Origin: Rhizobacter sp. Root1221
GTDB lineage: Bacteria > Pseudomonadota > Gammaproteobacteria > Burkholderiales > Burkholderiaceae_C
Direction of reading: 5' to 3'
DNA: 64,000 bases
NCBI RefSeq assembly: GCF_001425785.1
Contig: NZ_LMDI01000021.1
Location: 24,606 to 88,605 of the forward strand
In this document: positions 9,015-17,530 of the stretch, piece after piece
Layout of the letters: each line of letters opens with the position of its first letter
How positions within the stretch are numbered: position 1 is the stretch's first letter
Notes under the pieces: model-generated
Databases searched by the model: none
Told to the model about the DNA's origin: nothing
Seen by the model: only the letters and a program-made list of their open reading frames with translations
Translations under genes and position numbers: made by a program

Positions 9015-9294
9015 GCCGACGACCTCCGAGCGCGATGCGCAACAGAACGGGAAGGATCAGGATCGAGTCCTCGCGCGGCGTGCGCGCCGCGGCGGGGGCT
9101 ACGAGTCGTAGCGTACGAGATCGGCGGCCGCAGGGCAACGCGAGGTTTTTCCGGGTCGGTCCCCCTGCGCCCGGGTAACAAACGTTTCGGTGCTCTGGCT
9201 CCGCACAACCGTGCGATAGAGTGCCGGCACCGCCGAATCGTTCAAGGCTTCACGCTCGGCTCCGTCAATGCAGAAACCTTCAGGGGAAATCGGT

Positions 9295-11442
9295 ATGCGT
9301 GAGTTCGTGATGCCCACGTGGGCGGCGGTGTTCGGGCTCTCTGCGCTGTGCCTCGCGGCATCTCCGGCCAGCGCCGCGACCATCCAGGGCGGTGCAACCT
9401 CCACGATCGTTGGCGTGAATGCAGGGCTGTGCCTGGGGGTCAAGGGCGCCAGTGCGGCACCCGGCGCCCTGCTGCAAAGCCAGAACTGCAGCGGCAGTGA
9501 CTTCCAGTCCTGGAAGTTCGTCAAGGACTCGGCCGGCTACTTCGAGCTGGTCAACGCGGGCAGTGGCCTGTGCATCGATGTCACGGGCGGCTCGTCGGCC
9601 AATGGCACCAACCTGCAGCAGTGGAACTGCAGCGGGGCGAACCACCAGAAGTGGAACCTGTCCGACCAGGGGGCAGGGCAGTTCGCCATCATCTCCAGAT
9701 ACAACGGGCTTGCCCTCGAAGTCTTCGATGCCAGCACCACCAACGGGGCGCGTGTGGTGCAGTGGACGTGGGCGGGCGGCAGCCATCAGAAATGGACCGT
9801 CCCGGCCGCGACCGGCTCGGGCGGCGCCGGGCCGGCCAGCGGCGCGGTCATCACGCTCAAAGGGGTGCAGGCTGGCCACTGCGTGGGCGTGAAGGGGGCG
9901 AGCGCCGCGAGCGGCACCGCACTGCAAAGCCAGGCGTGCAGCGGCGCCACCTTCCAGCAATGGAAGGCGCTGAAAGACGCCGCGGGCGACTACGAACTGG
10001 TCAACGCGGGCAGTGGCCTGTGCATGGACGTCCCGGGTGCTTCGTCGGCCAACGGCGCGGCGATCCAGCAGTGGGGTTGCGGGGGTGGCGCCTGGCAGAA
10101 GTGGCAGTTCCACGACGACCAGGCCGGGCACACGTACATCACGTCGAAGTCGAGCGGCCTGGCCCTCGACGTGGCCCAGGCCAGCACGGCCGACGGCGCG
10201 GCCATCATCCAGTGGCCCTACCGGGGCGGTGCGAACCAGCAGTGGGTCGCCACCGCCGCCAGTGGCGGCAGCACGCCGCCCGCCGCGGGCGGCCCCATCG
10301 GGTTCGGCGCCGCCACCACCGGGGGCAAAGGGGGCGCTGTGGTGACCGTCACGACGACGGAGCAGTTGTCGAAAGCCCTGTGTGCAACCACCAGCAACAG
10401 CGTGTGCACCGACACCACGCCCCGCATCATCCGCGTCTCCGGCCTCATCGATTTCCGCGGCACGGAAGGCAACCAGACCAGCCTCGGCTGCACGTACTCG
10501 CACAACAACTGCGCGGTCAACGGCAAGTCGGAACGCATCCTCAATTTCTCGAGCTACTGCTCGGGCCGGGCCACCTACAACATCACCTACGACGCCGCTG
10601 GCAAGACGCCGCTGCTGGTGGGATCGAACAAGACGCTGATCGGGGTGGGGGCGGGGTCGGGCATCAAGGGCAAGGGGCTGATGCTCAAGGGCGGCGTCTC
10701 GAACGTCATCGTGCGCAACCTGTCGATCACCGACATCAACGACGGCGTGATCTGGGCCGGCGACGCCATCACCCTCGACAACGCCAGCAAGGTGTGGATC
10801 GACCACAACCGCATCGCCCGCATCGGGCGCCAGATGATCGTGACCGGCTGGGGCACGGCGCAGCAGGTGACCATCTCCGACAACGACTTCGACGGTACCT
10901 CCGACTACGGCCACTACTGCAATGGCAAACACTACTGGGTGATGCTGCTGGTGGCCGAGAACCAGACCATCACGCTGTCGGGCAACCGCATCCACAACAC
11001 CTCCGGGCGGTCTCCCGAGGTGGGCAAGCAGTCGACGGCCGCGAGCGGGGGCATCGTGCACGTGGTGAACAACCACTACGACGGCAACTACTACATGGGC
11101 CTGGGCGCCAGCGACGATGCGGTGACGCTGGTGGAAGGCAACTACTTCGCCAAGGGCGAGTACTTCTTCCCCATCTTCTCCAACGCCACCACCAACAAGA
11201 TCTTCGCACCCATCGACAGCAACATCGCGTCGGCCAACAACACCTGCGTGTCGGTGCTGGGGCGCAACTGCGCGAGCAACTACGACACGAACTCGCCGAA
11301 GGACTTCATCCTGAACCCGGCGGCGATGACCACGATCCAGACGTCGAGTGCCGCCGTCCAGGCCATCAAGTCGGTCACGCCCCGCGCGTACGCCAACGTG
11401 CCGGGCCGGGCGGTGGGTCCGCAGGCCGGCCTCACGGAGTGA
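9295..11442 (+). CDS. secreted pectate lyase with two ricin-type lectin domains
   Basis: 715 residues. Signal peptide (ending SPASA) is followed by two ricin-B-like lectin modules (about 33-180 and 190-325). Both show the QxW-type blades and the repeated phrase LVNAGSGLC, indicating an internal duplication. The catalytic part (about 340-700) is a right-handed beta-helix of pectate lyase family 1, with VIVRNLSITD, KVWIDHNRIARIGRQMIVTGW and ISDNDFDGTSDYGHYC marking the Ca-binding and catalytic edge. It should eliminate polygalacturonate outside the cell. ATG 9295 has AGGGGAA eight bases upstream; an ATG at 9268 lacks this. AAACGTTT at 9180-9187 upstream could be a LacI-type site. The stop overlaps the rtcR end by 11 bases, tail to tail. 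Confidence 0.9.
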   Translation: MREFVMPTWAAVFGLSALCLAASPASAATIQGGATSTIVGVNAGLCLGVKGASAAPGALLQSQNCSGSDFQSWKFVKDSAGYFELVNAGSGLCIDVTGGSSANGTNLQQWNCSGANHQKWNLSDQGAGQFAIISRYNGLALEVFDASTTNGARVVQWTWAGGSHQKWTVPAATGSGGAGPASGAVITLKGVQAGHCVGVKGASAASGTALQSQACSGATFQQWKALKDAAGDYELVNAGSGLCMDVPGASSANGAAIQQWGCGGGAWQKWQFHDDQAGHTYITSKSSGLALDVAQASTADGAAIIQWPYRGGANQQWVATAASGGSTPPAAGGPIGFGAATTGGKGGAVVTVTTTEQLSKALCATTSNSVCTDTTPRIIRVSGLIDFRGTEGNQTSLGCTYSHNNCAVNGKSERILNFSSYCSGRATYNITYDAAGKTPLLVGSNKTLIGVGAGSGIKGKGLMLKGGVSNVIVRNLSITDINDGVIWAGDAITLDNASKVWIDHNRIARIGRQMIVTGWGTAQQVTISDNDFDGTSDYGHYCNGKHYWVMLLVAENQTITLSGNRIHNTSGRSPEVGKQSTAASGGIVHVVNNHYDGNYYMGLGASDDAVTLVEGNYFAKGEYFFPIFSNATTNKIFAPIDSNIASANNTCVSVLGRNCASNYDTNSPKDFILNPAAMTTIQTSSAAVQAIKSVTPRAYANVPGRAVGPQAGLTE

Positions 11443-13060
11443 ACGGTGCGGTGGCGGACCCCGCCACCGCCGCCCAGGTCAGCCCGAACTTGAGCAGGTA
11501 CTTGCGCAAGCGGTCGGCGTCGTTGACGACGGACCGTTGCATGCGAGAGCGGTCGAAGAGCTGCCGGCCAGCCTCGGACAGGGTTCCCGCGGCGCGGCAC
11601 ACCCGGATCACCGCGTCCAGTTGCAGGCGGTCGAACTGGTCCAGCGACGCCGCGGTCTCCGCGCTGAGCAGGTCGTCGAGCGCGATCTCCGTGGCGGCTG
11701 GCGCCACCACCCCCGCCCGCTGCCACAACCAGTTCAACCGCTGGATCTCCGCATCCACGAGTGCGGTGGAGATGCGCCCCCCATCGGCCAGCGTGGCCAA
11801 CCGGGTGACGCTGGCCGACAGGTCGCGGAAGTTGCCGCTCCACGGCGCGTTCGCCGACCTGGCGAACTGCAGGTAACGCGCCTTGGCCTCGGCGTTGAAG
11901 CGCACGGCACGCCCGGTCTCGGCGGCTTGCCGCGTGAGCAGGTGCTCGACGTTGGGTTCGATGTCTTCCGGCCGTTGGGCCAGACCGGGCAGCGTGTAGG
12001 ACCACAGGTTGATGCGGGCGAACAGGTCGTCGCGAAAGCGGCCCTGGGCCACGTCGATGCGCAGGTCGCGGTTGGTGCCGGCGATCAGCTGGAAGTCGCT
12101 GCTGACCTCGCGGTCGCTGCCCATCGGCAGGAACCGTTTTTCTTCCACGGCCTTGAGCAGCATGGCCTGTTCGTCGAGGCCCAGTTCACCGATCTCGTCC
12201 AGGAACAACACGCCTTGGTGGGCCGTGCGCAGCAGGCCGGGGCGGTCGGTCACCGCGCCAGTGAAGGCGCCCTTCTTGTGGCCGAACAGCGTGGACGCGG
12301 CACCGTCGCCCCGCAGCGTGGCGCAGTTCACCTCGACGAAGTCGCCATCGACCTGGTGGCGCGACTTCTTCAGGTCGAACATGCGCCGCGCCAGGTGCGA
12401 CTTGCCCGCACCCGTGGGGCCCGTCAGCAGGATGGGCGCGTGCGACCGCACGGCCACCCGTTCGATCTCCTCGATCAAGGCGTTGAAGCGCTTGTTGCGC
12501 GTGGGGATGCCACTCTTGAGGAACTCCAGTGCCTCGGCGTGCGCCTGGCTGAACCGCTGCGCGAGCACGTCGTAGCGCGACAGGTCCAGGTCGATCAGCG
12601 TGTAGCTGCCGGGGTTGCCCTGCGCCTGTTTTTTCGGCGGTGCGGTCTGCAACAGCACACCGGGGATGAACCGGGACTCCACCATCAGGAACATGCAGAT
12701 CTGCGCGACGTGGGTGCCGGTGGTGATGTGCGCCCAGTACTGCTCGTGCGCCGGGTCGAACCGGTAGCCGCGCGACCAGTCGTACAGCGCGGCGTACACC
12801 TCGCCGAAGTCCCACGGGTCGGTGATGTCCATCGGGATGAGGTTCACCACGGTGTCGGGTGACACGCTGGCGATGTCGCGCAGCATCACCTGCGCCAGCG
12901 CCTCGTGGCGCGTGGGGTAGAGCAGCTCGATCCGGTGGATCAGGGTGTCCTCGTGCTGCACGAGCGAGATCGTGGGGCGCCACTTCTCCCAGCGGCCCGG
13001 CCCCATGCCGGCGTCCAGCTGCGTGCCCATGAAACCGATGACGATGTTCTGCTTGGCCAT
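11432..13060 (-). CDS. rtcR: RtcR, sigma-54-dependent activator of the RNA repair operon
   Basis: 542 residues. The N-terminal sensor (IVIGFMGTQLDAG, WEKWRPT, HITTGTHVAQIC) is the CARF-type domain of RtcR, known to respond to RNA ligands after RNA damage. It is followed by a AAA+ sigma-54 activator domain: Walker A GPTGAGKS, GAFTGA loop for sigma-54 contact, Walker B VLFLDEIGEL. The C-terminal part carries the DNA-binding helices (RMQRSVVNDADRLRKYL). It closely resembles E. coli RtcR along its length from memory of the family. The start at 13060 matches the family N-terminus; ATG 13066 is two codons earlier. It is divergent from rsr-rtcBA, whose promoter is a perfect sigma-54 site. Confidence 0.95.
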   Translation of the reverse strand: MAKQNIVIGFMGTQLDAGMGPGRWEKWRPTISLVQHEDTLIHRIELLYPTRHEALAQVMLRDIASVSPDTVVNLIPMDITDPWDFGEVYAALYDWSRGYRFDPAHEQYWAHITTGTHVAQICMFLMVESRFIPGVLLQTAPPKKQAQGNPGSYTLIDLDLSRYDVLAQRFSQAHAEALEFLKSGIPTRNKRFNALIEEIERVAVRSHAPILLTGPTGAGKSHLARRMFDLKKSRHQVDGDFVEVNCATLRGDGAASTLFGHKKGAFTGAVTDRPGLLRTAHQGVLFLDEIGELGLDEQAMLLKAVEEKRFLPMGSDREVSSDFQLIAGTNRDLRIDVAQGRFRDDLFARINLWSYTLPGLAQRPEDIEPNVEHLLTRQAAETGRAVRFNAEAKARYLQFARSANAPWSGNFRDLSASVTRLATLADGGRISTALVDAEIQRLNWLWQRAGVVAPAATEIALDDLLSAETAASLDQFDRLQLDAVIRVCRAAGTLSEAGRQLFDRSRMQRSVVNDADRLRKYLLKFGLTWAAVAGSATAPFTP

Positions 13061-13115
13061 ATCCATCAAGCTAATGAGACTAGCCATCATTCTAGTAATC
13101 AACGAACCGTGCCTT

Positions 13116-13134
13116 CGCGAAATTCTTCGAGAAT
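13116..13134. promoter_or_regulatory. inverted repeat, candidate RtcR upstream activating site
   Basis: ATTCT (13122-13126) and AGAAT (13130-13134) are exact inverse arms around TCG, preceded by CGCGAAAT with a similar GGCGAAAT at about 13145-13152. It lies about 70-90 bases upstream of the sigma-54 promoter, the usual distance for an enhancer-binding activator. Identification as the RtcR site is inference. Confidence 0.4.
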
Positions 13135-13204
13135 GGGGTCCGTTGGCGAAATATCCATTTGGAATCAACAGGTTATGTCGTGCTTCCGTGTGAGATCAAA
13201 GCAC

Positions 13205-13220
13205 TGGCACACCCTTTGCA
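13205..13220 (+). promoter_or_regulatory. sigma-54 promoter of rsr-Y RNA-rtcBA
   Basis: TGGCACACCCTTTGCA matches the -24/-12 consensus TGGCAC-N5-TTGCA at every fixed position, with correct spacing between GG and GC. It is 41 bases before the rsr start codon, predicting transcription from about 13231. The divergent gene encodes a sigma-54 activator, making this one of the most secure regulatory sites in the window. Confidence 0.93.
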
Positions 13221-13260
13221 AAAGAGAAGGCACAAGTTGAATGCAAAGGAGAACAACATC

Positions 13261-14835
13261 ATGGTCAACACCACCCTCTTCCAGACGCTCAAGGGCGCCT
13301 TCCTGCCCGCGGCCACTGCGCGCAATGCCGCCGGTGCCCCGGCCCATGCGTTCACCCCCTGCCACCAGCTGGCGCAGCTCGCGGCCACCGGTTGCCTGTC
13401 GCGCACCTTCTACGCCAACGCCGAAGACCAGCTGGTCCAGGTGACGGCGCTCGCCCAGGCGGTGGATGCCACGTTCGTGGCGAAGACCGCGGTGCATGCG
13501 CGTGAGGCCGGTCACATGAAGGACATGCCCGCGTTGCTGGCAGCCACGCTGGCGGTGCGCGACGTGGCGCTGCTGGCCCAGGTGTTCCCGCGTGTGGTGG
13601 ACAACGGCAAGATGTTGCGCAACTTCGTGCAGATCGTGCGCAGCGGTGCCGTGGGGCGCAAGTCGCTGGGCTCGCGTCCGAAGAAGCTCGTGCAGCACTG
13701 GTTGCTGGCGGCCACCGAAAAGCAGCTGCTGAACGCCGCGGTAGGCAACACGCCGTCGCTGGCCGACGTGGTGAAGATGGTGCACCCGAAGCCCGCCGAA
13801 GCCTGGCGTGCGGCCTGGTTCGCCTGGCTCATCGGCAAGCCCGTGGACGAGGCGGCCCTGCCGCCGCTGACGCAGGCGTTCGAACGGTTCAAGCGCGACA
13901 GCGCCGCCGGTGGGGTGGGCGAGGTGCCCGGCGTGCCGTTCCAGATGCTGACCGCCTTGCCGCTGAACGCCGCCCAGTGGGCGCAGATCGCGCGCACGGG
14001 GTCGTGGCAGATGGTGCGCCAGAACCTGAACACGTTCGCCCGCCAAGGGGTGTTCGCGATCCCCGGCATGGCCGAGACCGTGGCCGCCAAGCTGCGTGAC
14101 CCGCAGGCCGTGGCGAAAGCGCGGGTGATGCCGTACCAGCTGATGGCCGCGTTCAAGGCCACGGGCGACGGCGTGCCCGCGGTGATCGGCGAGGCGCTGC
14201 AGGACGCCATGGAGCTGTCGGTGGCCAACGTGCCGGCGTTCGGCGGCCGGGTGGTGGTGTGCCCTGACGTGTCGGGTTCGATGGGTTCGGCCGTGACGGG
14301 GCACCGTGGTTCCGCGACGTCCACCGTGCGGTGCATCGACGTGGCCGCCCTGGTGGCCGCGGCGGTGTTGCGGCAGAACCGCCTGGCGCGTGTGCTGCCA
14401 TTCGAACGGGACGTGGTGAAGCTGTCGTTGAATGCCCGCGACTCGGTGATGACCAATGCCCAGGCACTGGCCAGCATCGGTGGGGGTGGCACCAACTGCA
14501 GCGCGCCGCTGGCCTTGTTGAACCGCGAACGGGCGTTGGTGGACCTGGTGATCCTGGTCTCCGACAACGAATCGTGGATCGACGCCAACCGGTCGGGTGC
14601 GACGCAGACCGAGCGCGAATGGGCGGTGTTGAAGCAACGCAACCCGCACGCGCGCCTGGTGTGCATCGACATCCAGCCGAACGCGACCACCCAGGCTTTG
14701 GAGCAGCCCGACGTGATGAACGTGGGCGGGTTCTCCGACGCGGTGTTCACGATGGTGGCGAACTTCGTGGCAGGCAAGATGGACGCCGGACACTGGGTGG
14801 GCGGGATCGACAAGGTCTCGCTCGTGCCCCAGTAG
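13261..14835 (+). CDS. rsr: Rsr, bacterial Ro60 orthologue (TROVE domain RNA-binding protein)
   Basis: 524 residues. The N-terminal TROVE region is a ring of helical repeats that binds Y RNAs and misfolded RNA ends. The C-terminal von Willebrand A-like domain has the MIDAS motif DVSGSMGS (Asp336, Ser338, Ser340). In Deinococcus and Salmonella Ro60 associates with Y RNAs and with polynucleotide phosphorylase. The start is clear, with AAAGGAGA 8-15 bases upstream. It is the first gene of the sigma-54-driven operon and is followed directly by three Y RNA units, exactly the context known for bacterial Ro60. Confidence 0.94.
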   Translation: MVNTTLFQTLKGAFLPAATARNAAGAPAHAFTPCHQLAQLAATGCLSRTFYANAEDQLVQVTALAQAVDATFVAKTAVHAREAGHMKDMPALLAATLAVRDVALLAQVFPRVVDNGKMLRNFVQIVRSGAVGRKSLGSRPKKLVQHWLLAATEKQLLNAAVGNTPSLADVVKMVHPKPAEAWRAAWFAWLIGKPVDEAALPPLTQAFERFKRDSAAGGVGEVPGVPFQMLTALPLNAAQWAQIARTGSWQMVRQNLNTFARQGVFAIPGMAETVAAKLRDPQAVAKARVMPYQLMAAFKATGDGVPAVIGEALQDAMELSVANVPAFGGRVVVCPDVSGSMGSAVTGHRGSATSTVRCIDVAALVAAAVLRQNRLARVLPFERDVVKLSLNARDSVMTNAQALASIGGGGTNCSAPLALLNRERALVDLVILVSDNESWIDANRSGATQTEREWAVLKQRNPHARLVCIDIQPNATTQALEQPDVMNVGGFSDAVFTMVANFVAGKMDAGHWVGGIDKVSLVPQ

Positions 14836-14869
14836 CGGCGATTGAGCAGGAACAACCGATCACCGGTGT

Positions 14870-14923
14870 GTGGCGAATGCAGAAGGGACTACATCCAGCG
14901 TCTCCTCGAACCCTTGTCGCCAC
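14870..14923 (+). ncRNA. Y RNA 1 (simple hairpin type)
   Basis: The ends pair perfectly: GTGGCGA (14870-14876) with TCGCCAC (14917-14923). An inner stem AAGGG (14883-14887) pairs with CCCTT (14911-14915). Between them lie the conserved AATGCAG side and the 3' TTG side found in the other two units. The distal loop (ACTACATCC...) carries no T-arm. The GCGAATGCAG / TTGTCGC lower stem is shared by all three units and matches the known layout of Ro60-binding Y RNA stems. This unit resembles a YrlB-like short Y RNA. It starts 34 bases after the rsr stop. Confidence 0.8.
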
Positions 14924-14952
14924 CCGCCGGGGTCACCCGATGAATTGATTTC

Positions 14953-15045
14953 GCGCGAATGCAGGCAGGACTACATGGTGAGCCGTGGGGTTCGAACCCC
15001 CAGCCGGCCAACCGGTCAGGCAACGTCTTGCCAATCTTGTCGCGC
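14953..15045 (+). ncRNA. Y RNA 2 (with T-arm)
   Basis: Lower stem: GCGCGA (14953-14958) with TCGCGC (15040-15045). After the conserved ATGCAG, GGCAGGAC (14964-14971) pairs with GTCTTGCC (15025-15032), eight pairs with one G-U. Distally there is a perfect T-arm, TGGGG-TTCGAAC-CCCCA (14986-15002). A shortened capped stem GCCGG-CCAA-CCGGT (15003-15016) follows. No D-arm is visible. It appears intermediate between unit 1 and unit 3, either as a specialised Y RNA or a reduced tRNA-like one. Confidence 0.8.
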
Positions 15046-15061
15046 AACCTTTGTGATGCCC

Positions 15062-15190
15062 TGCTGCGAATGCAGGTGGAACTACAGACTCTTAATCTCG
15101 TGGTCGCGGGTTCGAGTCCCGCCGGTCCCAAGTCAGGGGGACCGTAGCTCAGTGGTAGAGCACGACGTTTCACCCCTCCTTGTCGCAGCA
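15062..15190 (+). ncRNA. Y RNA 3 with complete tRNA-like module (YrlA-like)
   Basis: Lower stem TGCTGCGA (15062-15069) pairs with TCGCAGCA (15183-15190), eight perfect pairs. After the conserved ATGCAG, GGTGGAAC (15075-15082) pairs with GTTTCACC (15167-15174), eight pairs with one G-U. The enclosed 84 bases fold as a tRNA elbow and acceptor stem in permuted order. Bacterial YrlA RNAs are known to pair a Ro60-binding stem with a tRNA-like domain, and the gene lies between rsr and rtcB as in Salmonella. It ends 30 bases before the rtcB start codon, so it must be processed from the operon transcript or made from its own promoter. Confidence 0.88.
15084..15165 (+). other. circularly permuted tRNA-Lys-like module inside Y RNA 3
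   Basis: Read in order: a short anticodon-like hairpin AGA-CTCTTAA-TCT (15086-15098, anticodon CTT at 15091-15093). Then variable region TGGTC (15101-15105) and T-arm GCGGG-TTCGAGT-CCCGC (15106-15122). Then acceptor 3' strand CGGTCCC (15123-15129), base A15130, linker AGTCAGG (15131-15137) and acceptor 5' strand GGGACCG (15138-15144). Last come TA (positions 8-9) and D-arm GCTC-AGTGGTA-GAGC (15147-15161). The acceptor stem is seven perfect pairs. Residues for the tRNA core (U8-A14, G15-C48, G18-psi55, G19-C56, 13-22-46) are all present. The 3' half precedes the 5' half, so ordinary tRNA detection would miss it. Confidence 0.85.
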
Positions 15191-15220
15191 AGGCATCGCT
15201 CTTTTTTGGAGAAGAACAAC

Positions 15221-16447
<1,227 letters not shown>

Positions 16448-16483
16448 CCCTTCACCCGCCGACAGAAGAAGAGAAACAACAAC

Positions 16484-17518
16484 ATGATCGAGATCGATGG
16501 ATCCGCCGGTGAGGGCGGCGGGCAGATCCTGCGCACGTCGCTGGCCCTGTCCATGTGCACGGGCCAGCCCTTTTCGCTGACGCGCATCCGCGCCGGGCGC
16601 GCCAAGCCGGGCCTGATGCGCCAGCACCTGACGTGCGTGACGGCCGCGGCCGAGGTGTGCGGTGCCCGTGTGCTGGGCGCCGAGATGAACTCGCAGTCGT
16701 TGACCTTCGAACCGGGGCCGGTGCGGGCGGGCGACTACCGCTTCAACGTGGGCACGGCGGGCAGCTGCACGCTGGTGTTGCAGACCGTCTGGCCCGCCTT
16801 GCTGCTGGCAGGCGCCCCCAGCCGGCTGACGCTCGGCGGGGGCACGCACAACCCGATGGCGCCCCCGTTCCATTTCCTGGCGCGTTGTGTCGTGCCGCTG
16901 ATGCGCAAGCTGGGTGCCAACGCCGACCTGACGCTGCGCCGCCTGGGGTTCTACCCCGCCGGGGGAGGCGAGATCGACGTGACGGTGTGGCCTGCCGCGC
17001 ACACGCTGGCGCCGTTCGACGTGCTCGAACGGGGGCCGAAGGTCGATGCCCATGCCGAGTGCCTCGCGCCTGCGCTGCCGCGCTCGGTGGCGCAGCGCGA
17101 GTTGCAGCACGTGGGGGCCGCCATGGGTTGGCCGCCGGCGCAGTTGCGCGAGGTGCCCGTTCGCCAGAACGAGGGGCCCGGCAACGCGCTGATGGCGACC
17201 TTGGTGCACGAACACGTCACCGAGGTGTTCACGCAGTTCGGTGAAAAGGGTGTCAGCGCCGAACGGGTGGCAAAACACCTGGTGCGCGAGGTGCGTGAGT
17301 ACCAGGCAAGCGACGCCGCCCTCGGGCCGCACCTGGCGGATCAATGGGCGTTGCCGCTGGCGCTGGCTGTTTGGCAGCGCGGGGGATCGGCAGCCTACAC
17401 CTGCACGGCGTTGACCCCCCACACCACCACCAACTTCGACGTGATTGCGCGGTTCCTGCCGGTGCGGTTCACCACCGCGCCACGGGGGGCAGGGTGGCTG
17501 GTGACGGCACACGGGTAG
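16484..17518 (+). CDS. rtcA: RtcA, RNA 3'-terminal phosphate cyclase
   Basis: 344 residues. It converts RNA 3'-phosphate to 2',3'-cyclic phosphate with ATP, making ends suited to RtcB-type repair. The N-terminus IEIDGSAGEGGGQILRTSLA and the GTAGSCTLVLQTVWPALL region are signatures. LTPHTTTNFDVIARFLPVRF carries His313, the expected adenylylated residue. It follows rtcB by 36 bases, with AAGAAGAGAAA as a weak ribosome site, and completes the operon. Confidence 0.95.
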   Translation: MIEIDGSAGEGGGQILRTSLALSMCTGQPFSLTRIRAGRAKPGLMRQHLTCVTAAAEVCGARVLGAEMNSQSLTFEPGPVRAGDYRFNVGTAGSCTLVLQTVWPALLLAGAPSRLTLGGGTHNPMAPPFHFLARCVVPLMRKLGANADLTLRRLGFYPAGGGEIDVTVWPAAHTLAPFDVLERGPKVDAHAECLAPALPRSVAQRELQHVGAAMGWPPAQLREVPVRQNEGPGNALMATLVHEHVTEVFTQFGEKGVSAERVAKHLVREVREYQASDAALGPHLADQWALPLALAVWQRGGSAAYTCTALTPHTTTNFDVIARFLPVRFTTAPRGAGWLVTAHG

Positions 17519-17530
17519 GATCCGGACACC

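Noticed and set aside
9570..12862. Long frames in the shadow of the pectate lyase and antisense to rtcR
   Set aside because: Gln/Arg/His-rich shadow translations; the real genes in this stretch have full domain sets.
15084..15162. An ordinary tRNA gene
   Set aside because: The halves are in permuted order and no linear cloverleaf can be drawn; the outer stems match the neighbouring Y RNAs.
14870..15220. Upstream extension of the rtcB reading frame through the Y RNA region
   Set aside because: The added residues have no protein character, the bases are explained by three stem-forming units, and ATG 15221 has a good ribosome site at the family start.
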